Shown piece by piece: positions 16,333-25,844 of a stretch of 35,530 nucleotides of DNA. Each line of letters starts with the position of its first letter. Position 1 is the stretch's first letter. This DNA is from Candidatus Muproteobacteria bacterium. Lineage in GTDB: Bacteria; Pseudomonadota; Gammaproteobacteria; Acidiferrobacterales; SPGG2. The position numbers and the translations under genes are program-made. The stretch spans positions 1 through 35,530 of the forward strand of contig QKEI01000049.1 of NCBI GenBank assembly GCA_003251795.1, given 5' to 3'. A model generated the notes under the pieces. It ran no database searches and was not told where the DNA came from. It saw only the letters and a list, made by a program, of their open reading frames with translations.

Positions 16333-17181
16333 GTGCAGGCTCATGCAGCACAGACGGCCGAGTTAGCTGAGGGCGGCACTCGACCGCTGCTGCGGGTCAA
16401 CAATATCGAGGTCATCTACGACCACGTCATCCTGGTGCTGAAGGGCGTTTCGCTCGAGGTTCCCGAGGGGGGTATCGTCGCCCTCCTCGGGGCCAACGGC
16501 GCTGGCAAGACCACCACTCTCAAGGCCATCTCCAACCTTTTGAAGGCCGAGCGCGGCGAGGTCACCAAGGGCGCGATCGAGCTCAACGGCGAGCGCATCG
16601 ACAAGCTCACCCCTGCTGATCTCGTGAAGCGCGGTGTCATCCAGGTGATGGAGGGGCGTCATGTGTTTGAGCATCTTACGATCGAGGAGAACCTGCTGAC
16701 CGGCGCATACTCGCGCAGCGACGGCCGCGTCGCGATTCAGCAAGACCTCGAACGCGTCTACAGCTACTTTCCGCGCATCAAGGAGCGCCGCAACGGGCTG
16801 GCAGGTTACGTGTCCGGCGGCGAGCAGCAGATGACCGCCCTAGGCAGGGCATTGATGTCGCGACCCAAGATGATCCTGTTGGATGAACCCTCCATGGGGC
16901 TTGCGCCGCAGTTGGTCGAGGAGATCTTCGAGATCGTCAAGCGGCTCAACGAGCAGGAAAAGGTGAGCTTCCTGCTTGCCGAGCAAAATACCAACATGGC
17001 GCTGCACTATGCGCATTACGGGTACATCCTGGAGAACGGGCGCGTGGTCTTGGACGGCGACTCTGCAACGTTGGCGGAAAACGAGGACGTAAAAGAGTTT
17101 TACCTCGGTGTGAGCGGACACGAGCGTAAGAGCTTTCGCGAGTTCAAGCACTACCGGCGACGCAAGCGTTGGCTGGCTTAG
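16333..17181 (+). CDS. LIV-type ABC transporter ATPase (LivF-like)
   Basis: 282 residues from GTG 16333, 4 bases after the binding-protein stop. Walker A is GANGAGKTT (about 53-61), then VMEGRHVFEHLTIEENLLTGA, the signature YVSGGEQQMTALGRAL, Walker B MILLDEPSMGL and the switch region LLAEQNTNMALHYAHYGYIL. The C-terminus carries about 20 residues (GHERKSFREFKHYRRRKRW) beyond the usual LivF end, strongly basic. It completes the five-component importer. Confidence 0.93.
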   Translation: MQAHAAQTAELAEGGTRPLLRVNNIEVIYDHVILVLKGVSLEVPEGGIVALLGANGAGKTTTLKAISNLLKAERGEVTKGAIELNGERIDKLTPADLVKRGVIQVMEGRHVFEHLTIEENLLTGAYSRSDGRVAIQQDLERVYSYFPRIKERRNGLAGYVSGGEQQMTALGRALMSRPKMILLDEPSMGLAPQLVEEIFEIVKRLNEQEKVSFLLAEQNTNMALHYAHYGYILENGRVVLDGDSATLAENEDVKEFYLGVSGHERKSFREFKHYRRRKRWLA

Positions 17182-17190
17182 CTTCAATAG

Positions 17191-17218
17191 CGAGTAGCAG
17201 GTAGCAAGCACAAAGTAG
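17191..17218. repeat. AGTAGCAAG-type intergenic repeat, copy 1
   Basis: The livF to PaaK-like gap holds CGAGTAGCAGGTAGCAAGCA followed by CAAAGTAG. The same degenerate unit (GAGTAGC, AGCAAGTG, GAAGTAG) recurs around 20411-20529. No protein is read from it here. Confidence 0.45.
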
Positions 17219-17253
17219 TTAAGACCTCCAAGGGAGGGCTCGAGGCGCCGGGC

Positions 17254-18501
17254 ATGAGCGTAAGCGGAAACTACTACGACGAGCTCGAGACGCGGGACCC
17301 GGAACAACGGCGACGAGCCCAGTTCGCGGCATTGCCGGCACATATCGCCCACGCGCAGCAGCTTTCCCCCGCCTTTGCGCGCATCCTGCAAGACATCAAT
17401 AGCGCCGACATCACCGACGCGGCGGCGCTCGCGCAGCTGCCGGTAACGCGCAAGTCCGAGCTCGCGGAACTACAGCGCCGCGAGCCGCCGTTCGGCGGGT
17501 TCGCCACCGTGCACCCCTCCGAAATGGCAAAGATCTTTTCATCCCCGGGACCGATCTACGAGCCAGAGACCCACCGCAAGGACTATTGGCGATTGGCGCG
17601 GGCGCTTTTTGCCGCTGGCTTTCGCAGGGGCGAGCTGGTGCACAATACCTTTGCCTATCATCTGACCCCCGCCGGCTCGATGGTCGAGACGGCTGCACAT
17701 GCCATCGGCTGTGCCGTGTTCCCGGGCGGCGTCGGTCAGACCGAGCTGCAGGTGCAGGCGATCAGGGATCTGCGGCCGGCCGGTTATGTCGGCACACCGT
17801 CTTTTCTCAAGATCCTGCTCGATAAAGGCGTCGAGCTGCACGCGGATACGACGAGCCTGCGCAAAGCGGCGGTATCGGGTGAGGCGTTCCTACCGAGCAT
17901 GCGCAAGGAGTTCAAGGGCCGGGGCATCGAGGCGCTGCAATGCTACGTGACCGCGGACCTCGGCTTGATCGCATATGAATCAGCGGCGCAGGAGGGCATG
18001 ATCATCGACGAAGGTGTGCTGGTGGAAATTGTCCGGCCCGGAACCGGTGACGTCGTACCAGAAGGCGAGACCGGCGAAGTCGTCGTCACCAGCTTCAACC
18101 CCGATTATCCGTTGATTCGCTTTGCCACCGGCGATCTATCGGCGGTTTTGCCAGGCATCAGTCCCTGCGGGCGCACCAACATGCGCATCAAGGGCTGGCT
18201 GGGTCGGGCGGACCAGACCACCAAGGTGCGCGGTATGTTCGTCACGCCGTCGCAGGTGGCCGAAGTTGTAAAACGCCATCCGCAGATCAAGAAGGCAAGG
18301 CTGGTCGTCGACCGTCAGGGCGCCAATGACATCATGACTCTGCACTGCGAGCTCGCCGGTGGTGGTGACCGTGATCTGTCCCAAGCCATCGCTGCCAGCG
18401 TGCGCGAGGTCTGTAAGTTGCGCGGTGAGGTTGTATTCGCAGCACTGGCGAGCTTGGCCAATGACGGCAAGGTCATCGACGATGTCCGCAAATATGAGTA
18501 G
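17254..18501 (+). CDS. PaaK-like (phenylacetate-CoA ligase family) protein with altered P-loop
   Basis: 415 residues from ATG 17254. The fold resembles phenylacetate-CoA ligase: the N-terminal LPAHIAHAQQLSPAFARIL and LPVTRKSEL, later YVGTPSFLKILLDKG, then EGETGEVVVTSFNPDYPLIRFATGDLS (hinge), and the C-terminal lid MRIKGWLGRADQTTKVRGMFV. Where PaaK has the ATP-binding SSGTTGKPT, this protein reads SSPGPIYEPE (residues 96-105). It may use ATP differently or not adenylate at all. The type recurs beside LIV-type transporters, so it probably belongs functionally with the importer. No aromatic-degradation genes are adjacent. Confidence 0.85.
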   Translation: MSVSGNYYDELETRDPEQRRRAQFAALPAHIAHAQQLSPAFARILQDINSADITDAAALAQLPVTRKSELAELQRREPPFGGFATVHPSEMAKIFSSPGPIYEPETHRKDYWRLARALFAAGFRRGELVHNTFAYHLTPAGSMVETAAHAIGCAVFPGGVGQTELQVQAIRDLRPAGYVGTPSFLKILLDKGVELHADTTSLRKAAVSGEAFLPSMRKEFKGRGIEALQCYVTADLGLIAYESAAQEGMIIDEGVLVEIVRPGTGDVVPEGETGEVVVTSFNPDYPLIRFATGDLSAVLPGISPCGRTNMRIKGWLGRADQTTKVRGMFVTPSQVAEVVKRHPQIKKARLVVDRQGANDIMTLHCELAGGGDRDLSQAIAASVREVCKLRGEVVFAALASLANDGKVIDDVRKYE

Positions 18502-18536
18502 AGTTGTGGTGCACACGCGGTAACGGCGGAAAGCAC

Positions 18537-19049
18537 ATGGCAATGGAACCAGCATCCTGTTCTCTTAAGACTGAGATCGTCATCGATATCCCAACGCTGC
18601 GGCGGATTCTGTTGGAAACCCGCGTCATCGCCTCCGTGGGGCTGTCTGCCAACTGGTATCGCCCGAGTTATTTCGCAGCCAAGTACCTGCAGGAGCACGG
18701 TTACCGGGTCATCCCGGTCAATCCCAAGTACAAGGAAATCCTCGGGGAAAAGTGTTACGCGACCCTGCTCGATATCCCCGAACGGGTGGACGTGGTGCAG
18801 TTGTTCCAGCGTGCCGAGCGCGTGCCGCCGTTTGTCGAGGACGCGATCAAGATCAGCGCCAAGGTAGTGTGGATGCAACTGGGCGTTATCAATGAAGAGG
18901 CTGCCGCACGGGCCCGCGACGCGGGGTTGGAGGTGGTCATGGACCGCTGTATGAAGATCGAGCATGCGCGTCTGTTCGGCGGACTCAATTTCATCGGCGT
19001 CAACACGCGCGTCATTTCTTCAAAAAGGAAAAAGGTCATTACCAATTGA
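18537..19049 (+). CDS. CoA-binding protein (YccU-like)
   Basis: 170 residues from ATG 18537 (a second ATG lies 6 bases on). It is a single CoA-binding Rossmann domain like the N-terminal part of succinyl-CoA synthetase alpha: VIASVGLSANWYRPSYFAAKYLQEHGYRVIPVNPKY, then the CYATLLDIPERVDVVQLFQR and VWMQLGVINEEAAARARDAG blocks, and MDRCMKIEH. No catalytic histidine domain follows, so it is a binding protein, not a synthetase. It lies 76 bases before metY. Confidence 0.88.
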   Translation: MAMEPASCSLKTEIVIDIPTLRRILLETRVIASVGLSANWYRPSYFAAKYLQEHGYRVIPVNPKYKEILGEKCYATLLDIPERVDVVQLFQRAERVPPFVEDAIKISAKVVWMQLGVINEEAAARARDAGLEVVMDRCMKIEHARLFGGLNFIGVNTRVISSKRKKVITN

Positions 19050-19110
19050 TCAGCGGTGACATAGACAACACTGGTGCCCGGGATTGCTGAGTCGCCAGAG
19101 GGGTCTCTAG

Positions 19111-20529
<1,419 letters not shown>

Positions 20530-20535
20530 CGGGTT

Positions 20536-22182
20536 ATGACGATGAACCTCATCGATCCCAGGGCCCGTGATTTCGATGCGATCTGCCGCTCGTTCAAATG
20601 GAACGTGCCGCGGTATTACAACATCGCCCACGAGGTATGCGACCGGCATGTCCGCCATCAGAGCGAGGTGGCGCTTTATTGCGAAAGCGCGGGTTGCGAC
20701 CAGTCCTTTACCTTCGGCCAGATCAAGTCTTTATCCAATCGTTTTGCCAACGCGTTGATTGGCCTCGGTATCGGCAGCGGCGATCGGGTGGCGATCATTC
20801 TGCCGCAACGGGTCGAGACCGCAGTCACGCATCTGGCGGTCTACAAGATCGGTGCAGTGGCCCTGCCGTTATCGATCCTGTTCGGGCCCGACGCGGTAGA
20901 GTATCGGTTGCGCGATAGCGGCGCCAAAGCAGTGGTCACCGATCAAGCACATAGCACCATGCTGCAGGACTTGCGACCCAAGTTGCCGGAGCTGCAGATC
21001 GCCATTAGCTGTGACGGCGAGAGTGGGTTCGACTTCTGGGATTTGGCGGAGAAGGCATCAGAGTCCATGCAACCGGCGCGCACCCGCGCCGATGATCCGG
21101 CACTACTGATCTACACCTCCGGAACGACCGGGCCACCTAAGGGTGCGTTGATCGCGCACCGCTCGCTACTCGGCAATCTGACCGGTTTCGAGCTCTCGCA
21201 AAACTTCTATCCGCAGAAGGGCGACTGTTTCTGGACGCCAGCGGACTGGGCCTGGACTGGCGGGCTGATGGATGCGTTGCTACCGACGTGGTACTACGCC
21301 AAGCCGATCGTCGCGCAACCGGGCGGCAAGTTCGATCCCGAGCAGGCGTGCCGGCGTCTCGCCAAGTATGGCGTGAGCAACGCCTTCATTCCGCCGACGG
21401 CGCTGAAGATGATTCGCCAGGTCGGCGACGACGTCCGGCAGCGCTTCAAGTTGCGGCTGCGCGCCGTCATGTCAGCCGGCGAGGCGGTCGGGGCCGAGCT
21501 CTATCATTGGGCGCGCGAGGCACTCGCGGTCGAGCTAAACGAGATGTGGGGTCAGACTGAGTTCAACTATCTAGTCGGCAATTGTTCAGCCATCATGCCC
21601 GTGCGCCCGGGCTCCATGGGCAAGTCGTTCCCGGGGCACGAGGTCGACGCAATCGATGAGCACGGTCGGCCGATGCCGGCGGGAGAGACCGGAGAGCTCG
21701 CTGCCAGACGCGGTGACCCGGTCATGTTCCTCGGCTACTGGCGCAATGAAGACGCTACGCGCAAGAAGTTCGTCGGTGAATGGTTTTGTACTGGCGATGT
21801 CGGTTATCGCGACGCCGACGGTTACCTCTGGTTTGTGGGACGCAAGGACGATGTCATCTCCAGTGCCGGCTACCGCATCGGCCCGGGAGAGATCGAGGAC
21901 TGTCTGCTGAAGCATCCGGCGGTGGCGCAGGCGGCGGTGATAGGCAGTCCCGATGAATTGCGCGGCAGCGTCGTTAAGGCCTTCATCGTGCTGGCTCGCG
22001 GCTACGAGGGCTCAGAGGCGCTCAAGCGCGAAATCCAAGAGGCGGTACGCACCCGCCTCGCCGCCTACGAGTATCCGCGCGAGATCGAGTTCATCGACGA
22101 ACTGCCGATGACCACCACCGGCAAAGTGCGGCGCGTGGAATTGCGCGAGCGCGATCTCGCGAAGAAAAGCATGAAGCGCTGA
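20536..22182 (+). CDS. AMP-dependent acyl-CoA ligase (acetyl/medium-chain type)
   Basis: 548 residues from ATG 20536; the open frame extends upstream only through the repeat. It is similar to acetyl-CoA and medium-chain (ACSM-like) ligases: P-loop IYTSGTTGPPKGALIAHR, the WTPADWAWTGGLMDALLP block, A5 NEMWGQTEFNYLVGNCS, GEWFCTGDVGYRDADGYLWFVGRKDD, SAGYRIGPGEIE and the C-terminal lysine in TTTGKVRRVELRERD. It makes an acyl-CoA from an acid, ATP and CoA. Together with the gene at 10021 and the PaaK-like protein it makes three ligase-type genes around one importer. Chain-length specificity is not readable here. Confidence 0.92.
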   Translation: MTMNLIDPRARDFDAICRSFKWNVPRYYNIAHEVCDRHVRHQSEVALYCESAGCDQSFTFGQIKSLSNRFANALIGLGIGSGDRVAIILPQRVETAVTHLAVYKIGAVALPLSILFGPDAVEYRLRDSGAKAVVTDQAHSTMLQDLRPKLPELQIAISCDGESGFDFWDLAEKASESMQPARTRADDPALLIYTSGTTGPPKGALIAHRSLLGNLTGFELSQNFYPQKGDCFWTPADWAWTGGLMDALLPTWYYAKPIVAQPGGKFDPEQACRRLAKYGVSNAFIPPTALKMIRQVGDDVRQRFKLRLRAVMSAGEAVGAELYHWAREALAVELNEMWGQTEFNYLVGNCSAIMPVRPGSMGKSFPGHEVDAIDEHGRPMPAGETGELAARRGDPVMFLGYWRNEDATRKKFVGEWFCTGDVGYRDADGYLWFVGRKDDVISSAGYRIGPGEIEDCLLKHPAVAQAAVIGSPDELRGSVVKAFIVLARGYEGSEALKREIQEAVRTRLAAYEYPREIEFIDELPMTTTGKVRRVELRERDLAKKSMKR

Positions 22183-22194
22183 GCCCGCGGGCTC
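22181..22194. terminator. palindrome over the ligase stop codon
   Basis: GAGCCCGCGGGCTC is a perfect 14-bp palindrome that begins within the TGA stop. It can fold as a GC-rich hairpin at the end of the ligase mRNA. No T-run follows, so it is at best a weak or factor-dependent terminator before the convergent hinT. Confidence 0.3.
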
Positions 22195-22258
22195 GCTCAT
22201 CTTCGAAAGCGCGCCGGTGTCGGGGCGAGGCAACTTGTGGCGTCTTAGATGACTGCGC

Positions 22259-22615
22259 TCAGTCTCTACGCATCAGCATCGGCCCGAGCCGGCGACCGCC
22301 CAGTAAATGCATGTGCAGGTGATAGACCTCCTGTCCACCGTGGTCTCCGCAGTTGATGATCAAGCGATAGCCGTCCTCGGCGATGCCCTGTGCTCTTGCG
22401 ACCTGTGCCGCCACCACGAACATATGACCCAGGGCGGCCTCGTCCTCGGGCGTGACGTCATTCACCGTGGCAATTAGCTTGTTGGGAACGATCAGGATAT
22501 GTGTCGGTGCCTGCGGGCGTATGTCCTCGAACGCTGTTACGCGATCGTCCTGAAACAGGATGGATGCCGGAATCTCGCGTCTGATGATCTTGCTGAATAT
22601 GGTTTCTTCTGGCAT
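22259..22615 (-). CDS. HinT-like HIT nucleotide-binding protein
   Basis: 118 residues, the usual HinT length. N-terminal [12 protein letters not shown], central [18 protein letters not shown], and the histidine triad [10 protein letters not shown] with the upstream GGQEVYHLH. Purine nucleoside phosphoramidase; acts on lysyl-AMP and similar compounds in known relatives. GGGAGAG precedes the ATG. A TATAAT on the minus strand (22676-22671), about 56 bases before the ATG, could be its -10 box, but I see no good -35. Divergent from the thioesterase gene. Confidence 0.93.
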   Translation of the reverse strand: MPEETIFSKIIRREIPASILFQDDRVTAFEDIRPQAPTHILIVPNKLIATVNDVTPEDEAALGHMFVVAAQVARAQGIAEDGYRLIINCGDHGGQEVYHLHMHLLGGRRLGPMLMRRD

Positions 22616-22758
22616 GTGTGCTCTCCCAACTGCTCACGATAACGTCGGCCGCGATTCCGACCCGTTGCCGATTATACCGTTTGCTGAAAGGCCCACGGTA
22701 CGTGCGGTGTGTCGGCGTCTTTTGCTATTCTGTGGCGCTCATACGGGAGAGGGGTTCG

Positions 22759-23217
22759 GTGTCGACGGCGTTCACGAAGACCCGGGCGGTTCGGGACGAC
22801 TTTCATTACTTTCTTTCCGTACCGACTCGTTGGATGGACAATGACGTATACGGCCACGTCAACAACGTGGTGTATTATGCTTATTTCGACACGGCCATCT
22901 GCCGTTACCTGATGGTCGAGGCCGAAGTGGATATCATCGGCGGCCCGGTCCTGCCTTTTACCGTTGAGAACGGTTGTCGCTATCATCGCTCACTGGCCTT
23001 CCCGCAAGTGCTAGAGGCAGGCCTGGGTGTCGCGCGCCTCGGTAGGTCGAGCGTGCGCTATGAGATCGCACTGTTTCTTCAGGACCAACGAGATGCCGCA
23101 GCCGATGGCTACTTTGTGGATGTTTTTGTGGATCGTGACACACACCGGTCAGCACCGATCCCGCCGAAAGCACGCGCGGCATTGGAAAGAATCATTCTGG
23201 ATCGGCGCCGTGGCTAG
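22759..23217 (+). CDS. hot-dog fold acyl-CoA thioesterase (YbgC/4HBT type)
   Basis: 152 residues from GTG 22759, chosen because GGGAGAGGGG lies just upstream and the family N-terminus (FHYFLSVPTRWMDND) follows soon after. Longer upstream frames are not family-like. The signature is RWMDNDVYGHVNNVVYYAYFDTA, with the catalytic aspartate in the MDND segment, then the middle strand region YHRSLAFPQVLEAGLGVARLG. It hydrolyses short acyl-CoA or 4-hydroxybenzoyl-CoA-like thioesters. It is a second such gene beside ybgC at 33983, but not in the tol operon, and may release CoA from pathway intermediates. Confidence 0.85.
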   Translation: MSTAFTKTRAVRDDFHYFLSVPTRWMDNDVYGHVNNVVYYAYFDTAICRYLMVEAEVDIIGGPVLPFTVENGCRYHRSLAFPQVLEAGLGVARLGRSSVRYEIALFLQDQRDAAADGYFVDVFVDRDTHRSAPIPPKARAALERIILDRRRG

Positions 23218-23256
23218 CTCTCGCCTGCCTCGTCTCTTCCTGCTAGCACTAATGCC

Positions 23257-23859
23257 GTGAGCCGGCTGCGAGTCATAGAGCTGGCAAATGCGTTCATCGG
23301 GCCGTTGAATTTCGAAGCGCGCGGCGCTGAGTGCATCTGCATCTCCGGGCCGTCCGGTTCAGGCAAGACCTCGTTGCTGCGCGCAATAGCCGATCTCGAC
23401 GAGCATGAGGGCAATGTGTCGCTCGATGGTATCGAGTGCAACGGTCTCAGGGCCCCGGACTGGCGTCGGCGCGTTGGTTTGTTACCGGCGGAGAGCGACT
23501 GGTGGTATGAGCATGTGGGCGAGCATTTCGCTGCCGTCAGCGAAGACGGGTTGAAGCAACTCGGGTTCGATAGCAGCATGCTTGGGCGCAAGGTACTGCG
23601 CCTCTCCAGCGGCGAACGCCAGCGCCTGGCGTTGTTGCGTCTGTTGGCAAATGAGCCGCAGGTGCTGTTACTCGATGAACCGACGGCCAGCCTCGATCCG
23701 AAAAATACGCGCCGCGCCGAGCAGCTTATTGCGAAGTATCGCAGGAAGCACGGCGCACCGGTTCTATGGGTCAGTCACGACCCGCGTCAGATCAAACGCG
23801 TATGCGACCGACATTTGCGTCTGCGTGCTGGTCGCCTGCAATCGGCAAGACGATCATGA
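23257..23859 (+). CDS. fetA: ABC transporter ATPase, FetA (YbbL)-like
   Basis: 200 residues from GTG 23257. Walker A GPSGSGKTSL (31-40), signature LSSGERQRLALLRLLA, Walker B VLLLDEPTASLD, and switch VSHDPRQIKRVCD. The short length and the immediate overlap (ATGA) with a FetB-type permease identify the pair. In E. coli FetAB contributes to iron export and peroxide tolerance. The symbol is by similarity and context. Confidence 0.82.
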   Translation: MSRLRVIELANAFIGPLNFEARGAECICISGPSGSGKTSLLRAIADLDEHEGNVSLDGIECNGLRAPDWRRRVGLLPAESDWWYEHVGEHFAAVSEDGLKQLGFDSSMLGRKVLRLSSGERQRLALLRLLANEPQVLLLDEPTASLDPKNTRRAEQLIAKYRRKHGAPVLWVSHDPRQIKRVCDRHLRLRAGRLQSARRS

Positions 23860-24659
23860 ACGTCATAGCATTGACCCCGTTCGATCTGAGCCTGGCCGCT
23901 GTGCTGGTGTTGATACTGGCGGCGTTGTCACGGCCGATGGGACTCGACATCGGTCGCCCGCTGATCATTGCCGCAGTGCGCACCGCGGTGCAACTGTTGT
24001 TGATCGGCGTCGTGCTCAAGGCGTTGTTTGAACACGCGAAGCTGGGGTGGGTAGTGCTGATAGCGGCGGTCATGCTGTTAATCGCGAGTCGCGAGGTGAT
24101 GGTGCGACAGAAGCGACGCCTGCGCGGCTGGTGGGGATTCGGTGTCGGCGCTGGCTCCATGTTTATCTCGACCTTCGGTATAACCATTCTGGTGCTGACC
24201 GTGATCATCAACACGCAGCCATGGTATGAACCGCAGTATGCGATTCCGCTGTTGGGGATGGTGCTTGGCAACGCCATGAACGGCGTGGCGGTCGCGCTCG
24301 AACGTTTGACGCACGGCGCATGGCAGCAGCGTACCGTGATTGAGGCGCGTCTGATGCTCGGTGAGACATGGCAGCAAGCGATTGGTGAGATTCGACTTGA
24401 AAGCGTACGTAGTGGCCTCATCCCGATTATTAATGCCATGGCGGTTGCCGGCGTGGTGAGCCTGCCAGGCATGATGACCGGACAGATCCTAGCGGGCAGT
24501 CCGCCGTTGGAAGCAGTAAAGTATCAAATCTTGGTTATGTTCATGATCGGCAGCAGTACCGGCTTTGGCACGCTGGCGGCAGTGTGGTTGACCTCCCGTA
24601 GGTTGTTCGATAGTCGTGAACGACTGCGCCTCGATCGTATGAAGAGTGCGGACAACTAG
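23856..24659 (+). CDS. fetB: FetB (YbbM, UPF0014)-type membrane permease
   Basis: 267 residues from ATG 23856, overlapping the fetA stop by 4 bases. About seven hydrophobic segments. The family core IPLLGMVLGNAMNGVAVALERL lies near residue 130, followed by EARLMLGETWQQA, and the GLIPIINAMAVAGVVSLPGMMTGQILAG block late. It forms the membrane part of the putative metal exporter. No iron-regulator site was recognised. Confidence 0.87.
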   Translation: MNVIALTPFDLSLAAVLVLILAALSRPMGLDIGRPLIIAAVRTAVQLLLIGVVLKALFEHAKLGWVVLIAAVMLLIASREVMVRQKRRLRGWWGFGVGAGSMFISTFGITILVLTVIINTQPWYEPQYAIPLLGMVLGNAMNGVAVALERLTHGAWQQRTVIEARLMLGETWQQAIGEIRLESVRSGLIPIINAMAVAGVVSLPGMMTGQILAGSPPLEAVKYQILVMFMIGSSTGFGTLAAVWLTSRRLFDSRERLRLDRMKSADN

Positions 24660-24675
24660 CGTCACTGACTCAGCC

Positions 24676-25338
24676 ATGTCATACATCAAACAGCGCGCGC
24701 ACATGGTGCGCGAGATCGAGGCCGAAGTCCGTAGCACCAGTCGTTGGATCGGCAAGTCGACGCTGGAGAAGCACGTCATCCAGGCCATGGGGAGTGTCCC
24801 GCGACACGAGTTCGTGCCCGCGGACATGGTCAGATTGGCTTATCAGAATGAACCGCTTCCGATCGGTTTCGGGCAAACGATCTCGCAACCTTATATCGTT
24901 GCTTTGATGACGGATCTGCTGGAGCTACATGAAGACAATGTCGTGTTGGAGGTCGGTACAGGCTGTGGCTATCAGACTGCCGTGCTAAGCGAGCTGGTCA
25001 AACAGGTTTATACCATCGAAATGATCAGACAACTTGGAGAACAGGCGAGGGAACGTCTTGTGCGACTCGGTTACAACAACATCGAGTTTCGCATCGGGGA
25101 CGGCTACGGCGGCTGGCCAGAGCATGCCCCGTTCGATGCGATCATTGTTGCGGCGGCAGCGCAAAGCATCCCGGAGCAGCTACTCGCGCAACTCAAGCCG
25201 GGAGGCCGCATGGCCATACCGGTAGGTACGTTACGTGGGGGACAGACGTTGATGGGTCTGCGCAAGGATGAGCAGGGACTGGTGCATTCCAGGGAAATAC
25301 TGCCGGTCGCGTTCGTCCCGCTAACCGGCGGACACTAA
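24676..25338 (+). CDS. pcm: protein-L-isoaspartate O-methyltransferase
   Basis: 220 residues from ATG 24676, which avoids overlap with fetB. SAM-dependent repair of damaged aspartyl residues. The substrate loop PLPIGFGQTISQPYIVALMTDLL, the SAM-binding VLEVGTGCGYQTAVLSEL, the IEMIRQLG acidic loop and the VAAAAQSIPEQLLAQLKPGGRMAIPVG block are all standard. It lies 16 bases after fetB. In other gammaproteobacteria pcm sits near surE and nlpD, which are not seen here. Confidence 0.93.
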   Translation: MSYIKQRAHMVREIEAEVRSTSRWIGKSTLEKHVIQAMGSVPRHEFVPADMVRLAYQNEPLPIGFGQTISQPYIVALMTDLLELHEDNVVLEVGTGCGYQTAVLSELVKQVYTIEMIRQLGEQARERLVRLGYNNIEFRIGDGYGGWPEHAPFDAIIVAAAAQSIPEQLLAQLKPGGRMAIPVGTLRGGQTLMGLRKDEQGLVHSREILPVAFVPLTGGH

Positions 25339-25386
25339 CGTAACGGCGCGCTGCCCGCAGACACGCACCTAGTGCGGGGCGTTACG
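25339..25386. terminator. hairpin after pcm
   Basis: CGTAACG (25339-25345) pairs with CGTTACG (25380-25386), and between them CGCAC-CTA-GTGCG (25364-25376) forms an inner stem. The structure starts immediately after the pcm stop. No T-run. Confidence 0.35.
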
Positions 25387-25456
25387 GGAAGCTAAGCGTT
25401 GCCTGCTCACTTTATCGATGCCGACCACATGCGGATCGCGCGCGCACGACACTGCG

Positions 25457-25508
25457 CGAGTCTTGAGACTCGGCGCGACAGCAATGGCAACCCGTCCCTG
25501 GGTTGCCA
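25457..25508. terminator. two hairpins at the pcm/hup convergent junction
   Basis: First stem: CGAGTC-TTGA-GACTCG (25457-25472). Second stem: TGGCAACCC, 6-base loop, GGGTTGCCA (25485-25508), 9 bp without mismatch. They lie between the convergent pcm and HU-type genes and can act on both transcripts; neither has a following T-run, so the mode of termination is uncertain. Confidence 0.45.
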
Positions 25509-25538
25509 CATGCACATTCGCTAAAACCGAAAAAGGAA

Positions 25539-25844
25539 TTAAACGAGATCCTTCAGGCCTTTGAGAGGCTGTACCTTGACGACGTTACGTGCCGGTTTGG
25601 CCTTGAAGATGGTCTCTTCCTTGGTAAAAGGGTTGATGCCCTTACGCTCGGGTACGGCGGGTTTGTGCACCATCTTAATTTTCATAAGTCCGGGTACGTT
25701 GAACACGCCGGGGCCTTTCTTCAGATCGCGTGAGATCATGTCTGTTAGGGCTTCAAAGACTGAGGTCACTTGCTTCTTCTTGAGATCAGTACGCTCGGCA
25801 ATGTAGGCATAGACCTCTGATTTGGTGGACGGTTTGTCTGCCAT
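25539..25844 (-). CDS. HU-family DNA-binding protein
   Basis: 101 residues. The N-terminal helical part (KSEVYAYIAERTDLKKKQVTSVFEALTDMI) and the beta-arm region (FNVPGLMKIKMVHKPAVPERKGINPFTKEE) match the HU/histone-like family; the proline in INPFTKEE equals the DNA-intercalating proline of HU. It is slightly longer than HU (90) and has a lysine-rich tail (ARNVVKVQPLKGLKDLV), which places it in the subfamily of HU-like proteins distinct from hupA/hupB and ihf. TAGGAGCGATAG before the ATG is a clear ribosome binding site. Confidence 0.88.
   Translation of the reverse strand: MADKPSTKSEVYAYIAERTDLKKKQVTSVFEALTDMISRDLKKGPGVFNVPGLMKIKMVHKPAVPERKGINPFTKEETIFKAKPARNVVKVQPLKGLKDLV

Noticed and set aside
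17254-18501. Phenylacetate degradation cluster
   Set aside because: The PaaK-like protein has an altered P-loop, and no paaABCDE or ring-cleavage genes are present.
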